Source: Cloacibacterium normanense
Lineage (GTDB): Bacteria > Bacteroidota > Bacteroidia > Flavobacteriales > Weeksellaceae
Length of the DNA stretch: 64,000 nt
NCBI RefSeq assembly: GCF_002943105.1
Contig: NZ_PTPZ01000008.1
Span: 1 to 64,000 of the forward strand
Reading direction: 5' to 3'
Under the pieces are notes generated by a model. The model did no database searches. It worked only from the letters and a program-made list of their open reading frames with translations, and was not told the DNA's origin. Shown piece by piece: positions 51,709-63,600 of this stretch (position 1 is its first letter; each line of letters opens with the position of its first letter). Made by a program: the position numbers and the translations under genes.

Positions 51709-53898
51709 ATGAAACATAGATTTACTTTATTGCTGGTACTCTTATTATCTGTAATTTCCGTAAAAGGACAAGATTATTTAGATGATATTATGTTCCAGTC
51801 TTTTGGTTGGGATGAATACTCTCAGTCAAGACACACCAGTGAAGGTGGCTTTTACGAATATTATAACTCAAGAGCCGGAAATTTAAAGGCGATGGGTTTT
51901 GATATGATTTGGTTGCCACCACCAAGTGCTTCTACAGGAGGTGTGGGTTATTTTCCTACAGAATTGTATAATTTTTCTCAAACTTCTTGGGGTTCTGAAG
52001 CTCAATTAAAAAAAATGCTTGCTAATATGAATGCAAGAGGTCTTTATCCTATTGCAGATGTAGTGGCAAATCATAGAAGTGGAACTACTGGTTGGGTAGA
52101 TTTTACAAATCCAGCATGGGGTTGTGAAACAATTTGTAGTAATGATGATGCAGCGAGTGCTTCTTATGTAGGTTGTAGACCTTCTGGTGCTCCAGACACA
52201 GGAATGGAATTTGGCGGTTCAAGAGACATGGATCATACCAATTTAACCGTTCAGAATGGGTACAAAGAATTTTTAACTAGACTAAAAGGTTTAGGTTTTA
52301 AAGGATGGAGATGGGATGTAGCGAAAGGTTTTTCTGCATCATATTTTGGAAACTATATCAATGATAGTAAACCATATTACTCTGTAGGTGAATTTTGGGA
52401 TAGTGATGTAAATGCTCTTAAAACTTGGATTAACGGGACGTATTCTGGTGGTGCAACTATTTCTGGAGCTTTTGACTTTTCTTTATATTATACTCTTTCT
52501 GGAGTTATGGTTACTAATGGAAAACAATTTGCCTCTAATAATTATGCGTCATTAAATTGGTCAGGAAGTATGGCTGGTTTAGCAGGGCAATATGGATTCA
52601 GCGAAAAAGCAGTAACTTTCGTAGATAACCATGACACTTTTGTTCATGACTCATCTTTTCTTGGCTCTGATATTCCTAAGGCTTACGCTTATATTCTTAC
52701 TCATCCAGGAATTCCATGTGTTTTTGCGCCACATTATTATGGAGGAACTTATACTAAAGATGGGATAACAAGAAACTATGGTGCAGGATATGCGACAGCA
52801 ATTAATAAGTTAATGGCAATAAGGAAAACTACTGGAATAAATGCTTATAGCCATATTACCATTGATAAAGCGGAGGCTGGATTATATGCAGCTTATATCA
52901 AAAAGAGTTTCACAGATTCAGAACCAGTAGTTGCTGTTAAAATTGGTCCATATAGTTGGACTCCTACTTTAGGAACAGGATGGGTGCTTTCTGCTTCTGG
53001 TACTGATTATGCAGTTTGGACTAAAACAGCTGTAAATGTTGCTCCTAATATTAATATTACCCCTGCTGTTAGTAAATATACTCAAGGAACTAATTTAACA
53101 GTAACTATTTCTTCCACTGATGATAGTGGAGTAGCTCCTGTTGTTAGGTATACATTAGATGGTTCCGATCCTACAGCTTCTTCACCTATTTATTCTTCTC
53201 CATTTGTAATTAATTCTAATACTACTGTAAAAGCGGTAGCTTTTGATAACTTAGGATTAAGTTCGGGAGTAGTTGAAAAAGCTTTTTCTTTTGAAGCTCC
53301 TCAAAATATTGTAGTGAGATTCAAACCTCCAACTACAACTCCTAATTGGCCATTGCCGAAAATTCATTATTGGAATTATTCTCCATCTAATGCACTTCCT
53401 GCTGCAAATTGGGGAACTCCTATAAATATGACGGCAGATACTGAAAATGTAGGTTGGTTTAAATATACTTTCCCGAATGTTAGCAAAGTAAGTTTCTTAT
53501 TCAGAGATGGAAATTCTACTGGTACTTTAGGAGTAACCCAGACTGGTGATATTGTGAATGTAACTCAAGACTCTTGGTATGAATGGGACCCTACAAATTC
53601 TTTATTCGTGAAACAAGTGAGTTTGTCTACAGATGATCTAGCGGTGAATGCTAAAAAGGTAACCTTAGACATTTTACAAAATCCTGCTTTAAATGGTGTG
53701 ATTCGTGTAAGATATTCTAATGCAAAAGGCGGTAACCTTTATCTTTATGATTTAAGTGGTAAAATGCTTAAAACTCAAAAAGTTTCTGCCAATTCTGGAG
53801 ATGATACCATTTCAGTAAGCAATTTACAAAGTGGTAATTATTTACTGATGCTGAAATCAGATCAAGGAATGTCTGTATCAAAAGTAATTATCAAATAA
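51709..53898 (+). CDS. T9SS-secreted alpha-amylase, GH13
   Basis: Hydrolyses internal alpha-1,4 links of starch outside the cell. It is 729 aa with a signal peptide of about 20 residues. The GH13 barrel has DVVANHRSG, GWRWDVAKG (nucleophile Asp), YYSVGEFWDSD (acid/base Glu) and TFVDNHDTF. A chitobiase/hexosaminidase C-terminal-type domain (VVRYTLDGSDPTASSPIYSSPF) follows, then a starch-module-like beta domain and a T9SS tail (LDILQNPALNGVIRVRYS...KVIIK). The barrel resembles plant-type amylases. It has a T-rich upstream region and two terminators downstream. Confidence 0.93.
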   Translation: MKHRFTLLLVLLLSVISVKGQDYLDDIMFQSFGWDEYSQSRHTSEGGFYEYYNSRAGNLKAMGFDMIWLPPPSASTGGVGYFPTELYNFSQTSWGSEAQLKKMLANMNARGLYPIADVVANHRSGTTGWVDFTNPAWGCETICSNDDAASASYVGCRPSGAPDTGMEFGGSRDMDHTNLTVQNGYKEFLTRLKGLGFKGWRWDVAKGFSASYFGNYINDSKPYYSVGEFWDSDVNALKTWINGTYSGGATISGAFDFSLYYTLSGVMVTNGKQFASNNYASLNWSGSMAGLAGQYGFSEKAVTFVDNHDTFVHDSSFLGSDIPKAYAYILTHPGIPCVFAPHYYGGTYTKDGITRNYGAGYATAINKLMAIRKTTGINAYSHITIDKAEAGLYAAYIKKSFTDSEPVVAVKIGPYSWTPTLGTGWVLSASGTDYAVWTKTAVNVAPNINITPAVSKYTQGTNLTVTISSTDDSGVAPVVRYTLDGSDPTASSPIYSSPFVINSNTTVKAVAFDNLGLSSGVVEKAFSFEAPQNIVVRFKPPTTTPNWPLPKIHYWNYSPSNALPAANWGTPINMTADTENVGWFKYTFPNVSKVSFLFRDGNSTGTLGVTQTGDIVNVTQDSWYEWDPTNSLFVKQVSLSTDDLAVNAKKVTLDILQNPALNGVIRVRYSNAKGGNLYLYDLSGKMLKTQKVSANSGDDTISVSNLQSGNYLLMLKSDQGMSVSKVIIK

Positions 53899-53919
53899 GA
53901 TTACAATATAAAATCAAAT

Positions 53920-53950
53920 AAAAAGCCATTCTTTCGAATGGCTTTTCTAT
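53920..53950 (+). terminator. Terminator after the amylase gene
   Basis: The hairpin AAAAGCCATTC / GAATGGCTTTT with a TTTC loop is followed by CTATTTTT. Confidence 0.85.
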
Positions 53951-54000
53951 TTTTGAAAATAGAGCAAATGGTTTTTTTATTTTCGAAAAATATGGACATA

Positions 54001-54034
54001 AAAAAACCTTCAGAAATATTCCGAAGGTTTTTAT
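54001..54034 (-). terminator. Terminator after gapA
   Basis: The stem AAAAAACCTTC / GAAGGTTTTT, followed on the minus strand by a T-run, lies 23 bases past the gapA stop. Confidence 0.8.
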
Positions 54035-54056
54035 GTTTGATATTATTTCTTGCTAA

Positions 54057-55085
<1,029 letters not shown>

Positions 55086-55090
55086 TTAAT

Positions 55091-56077
55091 TTACATTGCC
55101 AAGATTTCTGCAATCTGGAGTAAATCTTGATTGATTTCATTATGCTTTTTAATCGCATCTTCTATTGGCGTAAAAACTAAATCGTTTGATCTAATTCCTG
55201 CCATTACATTCGTTAATCCTTTCATAAGTCCTACTACAGCTCCATATCCCATTCTACTTGCCAAAACTCTGTCTGCACAACTTGGCGCACCACCTCTTTG
55301 GATGTGTCCTAGAATAGAAACTCTAATATCATAATCTGGGAATTTTTGTTTAGTTTGTTCGGCTAACTCATAAGTAGAAGCTAATCTCTCACCTTCAGCT
55401 ACAATAACAATACTAGATGTTTTTCCTCTTTTTTGTGCTTTTTCGAAAGTTTCGAACAAATCTTCTAAGCTATCTTTCTTCTCAGGAATAAGAATATCTA
55501 ATGCTCCAGAAGCAATACCACTATTCAAAGCGATAAAACCAGCATCTCTTCCCATTACTTCGATGAAAAATACTCTATTATGAGAGGTAGCAGTATCTCT
55601 AATTTTGTCAATGGCTTCCATTGCAGTATTCAGTGCAGTATCATAACCGATGGTAAAGTCTGTACCGAAGATATCATTGTCAATGGTTCCTGGGACACCA
55701 ATTACTTTTACGCCAAATTCTTCTGCGAAAATTTTAGCTCCTGTAAATGTTCCATCTCCACCAATACATACTAAAGCGTCAATACCATTTTTCTGACATT
55801 GTTCGAAAGCTTTTTGTCTACCTTCCTCGGTTCTGAATTCTTTAGAACGAGCCGAACGAAGGATGGTTCCTCCTAAATTAATGATATTGCTTACAGAACG
55901 AGGTCCCATTTTGGTAAAATTACCTTCGATAAGACCAGTGTAGCCTCCTCTTACTCCTACACATTCTATTTTATGGTAGTTTGCAGTTCTTACCACTGCT
56001 CTAATTGCTGCATTCATTCCCGGTGCGTCTCCACCCGAAGTAAGCACCGCGATTTTTTTCAAACTTGCGTTACCCAT
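55091..56077 (-). CDS. pfkA: ATP-dependent 6-phosphofructokinase
   Basis: Phosphorylates fructose 6-phosphate, the committed step of glycolysis. It is 328 aa, typical of bacterial PfkA. The ATP site has TSGGDAPGMNAAIRAVVR, the GGDGTFTGA loop follows (about 103-111), and the substrate site has GTIDNDIFGTDFTIGYDTA with the catalytic Asp. FIEVMGRDAGFIAL and LGHIQRGGAPS are also present. It is the first gene of the pfkA-gapA unit, with a -7 box 20 bases upstream. Confidence 0.96.
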   Translation of the reverse strand: MGNASLKKIAVLTSGGDAPGMNAAIRAVVRTANYHKIECVGVRGGYTGLIEGNFTKMGPRSVSNIINLGGTILRSARSKEFRTEEGRQKAFEQCQKNGIDALVCIGGDGTFTGAKIFAEEFGVKVIGVPGTIDNDIFGTDFTIGYDTALNTAMEAIDKIRDTATSHNRVFFIEVMGRDAGFIALNSGIASGALDILIPEKKDSLEDLFETFEKAQKRGKTSSIVIVAEGERLASTYELAEQTKQKFPDYDIRVSILGHIQRGGAPSCADRVLASRMGYGAVVGLMKGLTNVMAGIRSNDLVFTPIEDAIKKHNEINQDLLQIAEILAM

Positions 56078-56096
56078 AGTGTTTTAATTTGACATG

Positions 56097-56104
56097 CAAA
56101 TTTA
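56097..56104 (-). promoter_or_regulatory. -7 box for pfkA-gapA
   Basis: On the minus strand TAAATTTG fits TAnnTTTG and ends 19 bases before the pfkA ATG. Confidence 0.55.
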
Positions 56105-56174
56105 CAAAATAATACAAAACGGGATACCATGTTTTTGGTCATATTTGATTTTTTGGCTATTAATAAAATATTGC

Positions 56175-56182
56175 TATTTTTG
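56175..56182 (+). promoter_or_regulatory. -7 box for the His/Cys small protein gene
   Basis: TATTTTTG ends 5 bases before ATG 56188, so the transcript is probably leaderless. Confidence 0.55.
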
Positions 56183-56187
56183 CAGAA

Positions 56188-56541
56188 ATGAACAAAAAAT
56201 TACATTCAAACAGAAGATTTCTGGCATCACTTTTTGCAAGTGTATATCTGTTTGCTGTAGTATTTTCGGGCTTTTTCCATACCCATACCAATAATTTCAA
56301 AGAAGATTTACTGTCTTTTAGCAAGAAACCTGTTTCTGAAAAAATTGTAAATTTTGGTGGAGTAGATGATTGTTTCTCTTCACATTTTTTTAATGCTGGG
56401 GTAGGAATTTTAGATTCCGATGCAAATTTTCTGTTCATTATTTCTAAAAAAATTACGCTTAAAAATTTCCAATATCACTTTACTGTACCTACAGAAAAAG
56501 TAGTATTCTTCTCATTACGGGCGCCACCAGTTTTCATTTAG
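56188..56541 (+). CDS. Small membrane/exported His-Cys protein preceding a TonB receptor
   Basis: An unrecognised 117-aa protein. One hydrophobic segment (about residues 12-29) is followed by FFHTHTNNF, then VDDCFSSHFFNAG with a single Cys and His. The end, FSLRAPPVFI, resembles the RGPP-type tail of DUF2946 proteins, which often lie next to copper or zinc transport genes. The His-rich motif after the membrane segment could bind metal in the periplasm. It is 79 bases before the TonB receptor gene in the same direction. The metal link is an inference. Confidence 0.65.
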   Translation: MNKKLHSNRRFLASLFASVYLFAVVFSGFFHTHTNNFKEDLLSFSKKPVSEKIVNFGGVDDCFSSHFFNAGVGILDSDANFLFIISKKITLKNFQYHFTVPTEKVVFFSLRAPPVFI

Positions 56542-56620
56542 ATTTTTTACGACTTGCGATGCTATTTTTAGAAGTTCGCAAATTCCTTTATTATTTCAAT
56601 TTTAACAAAAATTAATCTAA

Positions 56621-58990
56621 ATGTTAATCAAAAAAATATATTTTTTTGTTGCAATGTTTCTTGCAACACAGTTGGTAATGGCGCAATATAAATTAAGTGG
56701 AAAAATCACTGATTTTGATACTCAAGAGCCTGTAAAAAATGCTTCGGTTTATCTGGTAGACCTTAAAACCAGTACCGTTTCAGACCAAAATGGTAATTAC
56801 TCTTTCCAAAATCTAAAATCTGGAAAATATTTCGTAGAAATTACAGGTGATAACTATACTTCATTGTTGGTTTCAATAGAAGTAAACCAAGATGCTGTTT
56901 CTGATTTCACTCTTCAAAAATCTACCAAAGAAATAGATGAAGTGGTGGTAACTGCAGTAACCAGAGCTTCGGAACTGAAAAAGATTCCAGTAGTCATTAA
57001 ATCTGTAGATAAAAATATCATCAACCAAAATGCTTCCACCAACTTAATTGATGGATTGAAAAATATTCCGGGAGTGAACCAAATTACTTCTGGAGCTGCT
57101 ATTTCTAAACCTGTAATCAGAGGTTTAGGTTACAATAGAGTAATCACTTTGGTAGATGGAATCAAGCAAGAAGGTCAACAATGGGGTGGCGAACACGGAA
57201 TAGAAATCGATGAATTTTCTGTTGGGAAAGTAGAAATTGTAAAAGGTCCGGGAAGTTTAATGTACGGTTCAGACGGAATTGCGGGTGTACTGAATTTTAT
57301 TTCTCCAAAAGTTGCAGCAAATGGTAAAATCGAAAATCAATTGATTACCAATTATCAAACGAATAACAACTTAATTGCGACTTCTTTTTCGAATAAAGGA
57401 AATAAAAACGGCTTCGTTTGGGAAGGTAGATTGACCAATAAATTGGCTGGAAATTATGAAAATAAATATGACGGAAAAGTCTTGAACTCGGGTTTTAAAG
57501 AATTTGATGGCAACTTAATGTTAGGAATCAATAAAAACTGGGGACATTCTTATTTCAACGTGAGTTCTTATAATACCACTTTGAATATTGTAGAAGGAGA
57601 AAGAGATGCTGATGGAAAGTTCACGTTCATCAATAACAATGGCGACGATGTTACTGCAACAGATGAAGATTACAAAGGCTATAAAGTAGGATTTCCGCAT
57701 CAAGAAATCAATCACTTGAGATTGACTTCTAATAATTATTTCTTATTGAAAAACGGAACCATTAATGCTGATTTTGCTTTTCAAAACAATAAAAGAAAAG
57801 AATTTGCAGACGCAACCAATCCTGATGAAAAAGAATTGTTCTTTGATTTGAATACTTTCAACTATAACGTAAGATATAACGTGAAAGAAACCAATAATTG
57901 GGAAACTTCTTTCGGAATTGGTGGGATGCAACAATCGAACACCAATAAAGGAGTAGAAGCGCTTATTCCTGATTATCAATTTTTCGATGCAGGAGCGTTT
58001 GTTTTCACACAAAAAACTTTTAACAAAAAACTGACTTTAGCGGGAGGATTGAGATTTGACAATAGAAATGTAGATGCTCAAGAAATGCTGGAAGATACCG
58101 ATGTGAAATTTGCGGAATTTAATAAAAATTACAGCGGAATTTCTGGAAGTTTAGGTTTGTCTTATCAATTAGACAAGCAATCTACTTTAAAATTAAATCT
58201 TTCTAGAGGTTTCAGAGCACCGAATATTGCAGAACTTTCTTCTAACGGAATTCACGAAGGAACTTTCAGATACGAAATTGGTGACATCAACCTGAAATCC
58301 GAAATCAGTCACCAAATTGATGCGGCATATTTCTTAAATTCAGACCATATTAGTTTTGAATTTACGCCGTTTGTGAACTTCATTTCTAATTATATTTATA
58401 CCGAAAAAATGCAAGATGCAAACGGAAATGATGTGATTATTGACCCAAATGATCCAGTTCCTGCATTTAGATTTACTCAAGGAAACGCGCAGCTTTTCGG
58501 TGGAGAGATTTTCTTGGATTTTCACCCACATCCATTTGATTGGTTGCATGTAGAAAATTCATTTTCTTATGTAAGAGCTACGCAGAATAATCGTCCAGAA
58601 AATGAAAAGTTCTTGCCATTTATTCCAGCGCCAAAATATCGTGGAGAGATTAAAACCAATTTCGAGAAGGTGAATAATACTTTTTCTGATTTTTATGCTA
58701 AATTTTCAGTAGACCATTATTTCAAGCAAAATAATATTTACAGCGCTTTTGATACCGAAACTGCTACTCCTGCTTACACACTTTTGAGTGTAGGAATTGG
58801 TGCAGACATTAAAGCATTTGGCAAAAAAGACTTTTTCAATGTTTTCATCAGCGGAGAAAACTTAACAGATGTAGCGTATCAGAACCATTTGAGCAGATTA
58901 AAATATGCTCCTGAAAACCCAGCAACAGGAAGAATTGGCGTTTTTAACATGGGCGGAAATTTCAGTGTGAAACTGATGATGAATTTCTAA
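56621..58990 (+). CDS. TonB-dependent outer-membrane receptor
   Basis: A 789-aa receptor. A signal peptide of about 21 residues is followed by a carboxypeptidase-regulatory-like domain (about 22-105, KITDFDTQEPVKNASVYL). Next comes the plug (IDEVVVTAVTRASELKKIP to VKGPGSLMYGSDGIAGVLNFISP) and a C-terminal beta barrel. It is likely an importer of a metal complex or another small ligand. The small His/Cys protein upstream favours a metal, but no ligand residue can be assigned. No SusD partner is seen, which argues against a glycan system. Confidence 0.9.
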   Translation: MLIKKIYFFVAMFLATQLVMAQYKLSGKITDFDTQEPVKNASVYLVDLKTSTVSDQNGNYSFQNLKSGKYFVEITGDNYTSLLVSIEVNQDAVSDFTLQKSTKEIDEVVVTAVTRASELKKIPVVIKSVDKNIINQNASTNLIDGLKNIPGVNQITSGAAISKPVIRGLGYNRVITLVDGIKQEGQQWGGEHGIEIDEFSVGKVEIVKGPGSLMYGSDGIAGVLNFISPKVAANGKIENQLITNYQTNNNLIATSFSNKGNKNGFVWEGRLTNKLAGNYENKYDGKVLNSGFKEFDGNLMLGINKNWGHSYFNVSSYNTTLNIVEGERDADGKFTFINNNGDDVTATDEDYKGYKVGFPHQEINHLRLTSNNYFLLKNGTINADFAFQNNKRKEFADATNPDEKELFFDLNTFNYNVRYNVKETNNWETSFGIGGMQQSNTNKGVEALIPDYQFFDAGAFVFTQKTFNKKLTLAGGLRFDNRNVDAQEMLEDTDVKFAEFNKNYSGISGSLGLSYQLDKQSTLKLNLSRGFRAPNIAELSSNGIHEGTFRYEIGDINLKSEISHQIDAAYFLNSDHISFEFTPFVNFISNYIYTEKMQDANGNDVIIDPNDPVPAFRFTQGNAQLFGGEIFLDFHPHPFDWLHVENSFSYVRATQNNRPENEKFLPFIPAPKYRGEIKTNFEKVNNTFSDFYAKFSVDHYFKQNNIYSAFDTETATPAYTLLSVGIGADIKAFGKKDFFNVFISGENLTDVAYQNHLSRLKYAPENPATGRIGVFNMGGNFSVKLMMNF

Positions 58991-59102
58991 AAATCTAAGA
59001 AAATTACTTTATTGAGATGATAAAATTCTCGGTAAAGCGAATTGACTTTTTATAAGGAAAATTTACCTATAAAAAATGCTTTCTGTTTTCATAAAAAAAC
59101 AC

Positions 59103-59110
59103 TATTTTTG
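59103..59110 (+). promoter_or_regulatory. -7 box for tig
   Basis: TATTTTTG fits TAnnTTTG and ends 21 bases before ATG 59132. Confidence 0.55.
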
Positions 59111-59131
59111 CAACTCAAAATTTTTAACAAG

Positions 59132-60466
59132 ATGAATGTTACAAGAACCAATCATGACGAAGTAAGTGCTTTGCTTACAGTAACTTTAAATAAATCTGAT
59201 TACAAAGATAAAGTTGAAAAACAACTGATCAATTATGCTAAAAATGCTACTGTTCCTGGTTTTAGAAAAGGGAAAGTTCCATTGAGCATGGTGAGAAAAC
59301 AATTTGAAGCAGGTATTGCTTTTGAAGAAATTAACAAACAAATTTCTGAAGCGTTGAACAACTATGTAAACGAAAACAATTTAAGATTAGTTGGTCAGCC
59401 AGTTCCAGTTCCTATGAACGAACTAGATTACAATGCAGAAGAAGTTTCTGTAGGTTTCGAAGTTGGTTTTGAGCCAGATTTTAATATTGATTTATCTTCT
59501 TACGAAGCTCCTCATTATAAAGTAGAAGCTACTGATAAAGAAATCAACCAAAGCATCGAAAACATGCAAAAAAGATTTGCTGATAAAGATGCTCAAGATA
59601 AAGCGACTAAAGATTCTTATGTAGCACTTTCTATTGCACAAGTAGTAGAAGCTGATGCAGAAGGAGAGCACAATCATCCACCGAAAAATGTAGTAGTTTC
59701 TGCTGAGCAAAAAGAAGCTTTCGGTTTGGTAAAATCTCACAAAGTAGGTGATGTAGTGAAGTTAACTAAAACTCAGTTAACGGAAAACGAAACTTTGGCT
59801 AAAGATTTAAATTACAACGAGCATGAACTAGGTCACATTCATCATGAAGATTTAGAAGCTACTGTTACAGAAATCTATAAATTAAACTTAGCACCACTAG
59901 ATCAAGAATTATTTGATAAAGTATATGGTGAAGGAAATATTAATTCTGAAGAAGAATTAAAAGCAAGAGTAAAAACTGAATTAGACGAATATTTCCAACA
60001 AAATGCTGATATTCACTTTGTGAATAAAGTATTAGAAAACGTTTCTGAAAAAACTGAAGTTCAGTTACCAGAAGCATTCTTAGTAAAATGGTTACTATTC
60101 TCTAATCCAAACATTACTTCTGAAGAGCAAGCTAAAGAAATTCTTGAAGCAGAAAAATCTATCATCAAAAATCAAATCATCGAAGGAAAATTATTCCAAG
60201 ATTATGATGTAAAAGTAGATTATGCAGATGTTTTAGCTCAAGCTGAAGTTTTAGTAAACAACCAATTAGCAATGTACGGAATCCACAATCTTCCACAAGA
60301 AGAAGTACAGAAATATGCGGTAGAAATGCTAAAACAAGAAGAGCAAGTAAGACAGATTTCTCAAGAAGTTGCAATGGGTAAACTAAAAGATGTAATCCTA
60401 GAGAAAGCAAGCAAAAAAGAAACTAAAATTACACACGAAGAATTTTTAGCAGAATTACAAAAATAA
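59132..60466 (+). CDS. tig: Trigger factor
   Basis: The ribosome-bound chaperone that meets nascent chains at the exit tunnel. It is 444 aa from ATG 59132; the upstream extension is rejected because the -7 box lies within it. The ribosome-binding motif appears as VPGFRKGKVPLSMVRKQ (about residue 41-57). The middle part has a His-rich stretch (HNHPPKN and HELGHIHHED) in place of a clear FKBP signature, and the C-terminal domain is long and helical. A terminator follows. It is close to the family length, though the PPIase domain looks divergent. Confidence 0.93.
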   Translation: MNVTRTNHDEVSALLTVTLNKSDYKDKVEKQLINYAKNATVPGFRKGKVPLSMVRKQFEAGIAFEEINKQISEALNNYVNENNLRLVGQPVPVPMNELDYNAEEVSVGFEVGFEPDFNIDLSSYEAPHYKVEATDKEINQSIENMQKRFADKDAQDKATKDSYVALSIAQVVEADAEGEHNHPPKNVVVSAEQKEAFGLVKSHKVGDVVKLTKTQLTENETLAKDLNYNEHELGHIHHEDLEATVTEIYKLNLAPLDQELFDKVYGEGNINSEEELKARVKTELDEYFQQNADIHFVNKVLENVSEKTEVQLPEAFLVKWLLFSNPNITSEEQAKEILEAEKSIIKNQIIEGKLFQDYDVKVDYADVLAQAEVLVNNQLAMYGIHNLPQEEVQKYAVEMLKQEEQVRQISQEVAMGKLKDVILEKASKKETKITHEEFLAELQK

Positions 60467-60490
60467 TTTTCTAGAAATTTCTTAGAAATA

Positions 60491-60526
60491 TAAATCCGTC
60501 TCGAATTTCGAGACGGATTTTTTTTA
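60491..60526 (+). terminator. Terminator after tig
   Basis: AAATCCGTCTCGA / TCGAGACGGATTT form a 13-bp stem followed by TTTTTTT. Confidence 0.9.
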
Positions 60527-60614
60527 ACACACATTTAACTGATTTCTCTTGTCTTGATAAGGTTTTTCTTTATATTTTTATCAAATTAAATTAATATTAA
60601 TCAAAATTAAAACC

Positions 60615-63600
60615 ATGAGAAAACAATTTCTTTCTTTTGTATTGTCTTTCTTCCTGATTGCCAATGCATTTGCACAGAACATTCCTCTTGATCCTAGTGT
60701 CAGAACAGGCACACTTTCTAACGGGATGAAGTATTACATCAAGAAAAACGTAAAACCAGAAAAAAAAGTAGAATTCCGTTTAGCGATTAATGCGGGTTCT
60801 ATCAATGAAGATGATGACCAGAGAGGTCTTGCTCACTTTATGGAGCACATGAATTTCAACGGAACTAAAAATTTCCCAGAGAATAAATTGGTAGATTTTC
60901 TACAATCTATCGGGATTAAATTCGGACAACACCTTAATGCGTATACCAGTTTTGACGAAACCGTTTATATGTTACCTGTTCCATTAGATAAGCCAGGAAA
61001 CCTAGATTCTGGACTTAAAGTAATGGAAGATTGGGCTTTTAACGCATTACTTACCGATAAAGAAATAGAAAAAGAAAGAGGCGTAGTTTTAGAAGAATTG
61101 CGTTTAGGATTAGGAGCAGACAAAAGAATGCTAGACCAATATCTTCCTAAATTAGCTTACAATTCTAGATATGCAGACCGATTACCAATTGGTAAAAAAG
61201 AAATTCTACAAAATTTCAAACCAGATGCGTTGAGAAGATTTCACAAAGATTGGTACAGACCAGATTTAATGGCTTTGGTAGTAGTAGGAGATGTTAATGT
61301 AGATGAAATGGAGCAAAAAATTAAAGCTAATTTTAGTAAATATCAAAATCCTGCAAATGCTAGAAAAAGAGTAGACTATGATATGCCAAATCATAAAGAA
61401 ACTTTGATTTCTATTGCTACTGATGCAGATGCAACTTCGTCTTCGGCGCAATTTTATATCAAAGATGATGGTCCTGCAAAACCAGATGTTACCGTAAATG
61501 ATTATCAAAAAAGCATTGTAGAACAATTGGCTGCTACCATTGTGAATAACCGTTTACAAGAATTAACCAATTCTGAGAAGCCACCTTTTATTTTCGGATA
61601 TGTTTCTCATAGCAATTTCTTGAGAACCAAAGATGCTTTTCAAGCGTATGCAATGACCAAAGAAGGAGAACAAAAAAATGCGCTTAAAGTGCTGTTAGAA
61701 GAAGTAGAAAGAGCAAAAAGATTTGGTTTTTCTCAAAATGAATTAGACAGAGCAAAATCAGAAACCCTTTCTAACCTAGAAAAATCTTATAACAATAGAG
61801 ATAAAACAGAAAGTGCAAGATTGGTAATGGAATATGTAAGAAATTTCCTTAACCAAGAGCCAATTCCAGGAATTGAATGGGAATATGAATTGCACAAACA
61901 ATATTTACCAAGCGTAACGTTAGACCAAGTGAATAACATTCTGAAAAATTATATCAAAGATGATAGCAGAGTGATTGTGGTAACTGGTCCTAAAAAAGAA
62001 AATGCAGTACTTCCTACAGATGCGCAGTTATTGGCAATTGTAGATGATGTGAAAAATGCACAGTTAAAACCTTACGAAGACAAAGCTGCCATTAAAACTT
62101 TGGTTGAGCCTTTTAAATCAAATGGTAAAATTGTAAAAACCGAAGCAGATGCCAAGTTGGGAACCACTACTTTTACATTAAGTAATGGCGCAAAAGTAAC
62201 TTACAAAAAAACAGATTTCAAAGAAGACGAAATTGTTTTCTCAGCGATTAGTTTAGGTGGAAGTTCTTTAATTTCTAATGAAGACATCGAAAAAACGCAA
62301 TGGGCTTTTCCAGCGCTTTCAGAATCTGGGTTTAATAAATATTCTAAAAATGACATTGCCAAATTCCTTTCTGGGAAACAGGTTTCTGTAATGCCTTATG
62401 TAGGAGGGATTTCTACAGGATTTAACGGAAATTCTACCAAAAAAGATTTCGAAACACTTTTCCAAATGATTTATGGTTATTTTACCAACCTAAATTATGA
62501 CGAAGCAAGCTACAATTCTTATAAAGCGAAACAACAAGGATTTTTAGATAACCTTTTGGCAAATCCTCAAACGTATTTCCAAAGCGAAGTTCAGAAATAT
62601 TTGAACCAAAAAAATCCTAGATTCTTCGGAATTTTACCAGATGCTAAAGCTTGGGAAAAAACCAGCTATAAATTAGCGTATGATATTTACAAAAAATCAG
62701 TGGCTAATGCAGGAAACTTCCATTTCTATTTTGTAGGAAATGTAGACGAAAACCAAATCAAACAACTTTCTGAACAGTATTTAGCAAGTTTACCTTCTAC
62801 CCAAAAATCAGAAACGTATAAAGATTTAGGATACAGACCTCTTTTCACTTCTACAGAAAAAGTGATTAAAAAAGGGAAAGATCCTAAAAGTATGGTGATG
62901 ATTAGATTCAGTGGCGAAACCAAATATAATGAGCAAGAAGACCTTGCCATGAGAGCTTTAGGTGAAGTTGCTACGATTAAAATCATCGAAAAACTTCGTG
63001 AAGACGAAGGCGGAATTTACGGAGGTGGAGCAAGAGGAAGCTTAAACAAAGTTCCTTACGGAAGTTACAATTTCAGTATTAATTTCCCTTGTGGACCAGA
63101 AAATGCAGAAAAATTAACCAAAATTGCTTTGGCCGAACTTCAAAAAATGATTGACAACGGTCCAGAACAAAAAGATTTAGATAAATTTAAAGAAGGAGAA
63201 GCGAATGATGATGTAACCAATATGAAAGACAATAATTATTGGCTACAAAACATCACGAGCTACCAAACTCAAGGTGGCGATAAATACAGCGTTCTTAATT
63301 ATTTAACTAAAGTAAAAGCACTTACAGTAAAAGATTTACAGGCCGTTGGTAAAAAGTATTTAACCGATAAAAATAGAATGGTATTTACTTTAATGCCAGA
63401 AGTAGAAACGCCAAAAACAGAAGCTCCAAAAGCAGCAGTTTCTGCAAATGTAACGGCTCAACAAGTGATTGATAATTATGCCGCAGCTTTGGGTGGAAAA
63501 TCTAAATTAGAAGCGGTAAAAACCGTGAAAACACTTTCTACAATTAAAGTAATGGGGATGGAAATGGAAGCGACTACTTTAGAAATGGCACCGAATAAAT

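Noticed and set aside
59042-59131. N-terminal extension of tig
   Set aside because: The -7 box TATTTTTG lies within it, and trigger factor normally starts at MNVT.
61266-61526. Minus-strand ORF within the M16 gene
   Set aside because: It is a shadow of the M16 coding frame, with Phe/Ile/Tyr-rich nonsense composition.
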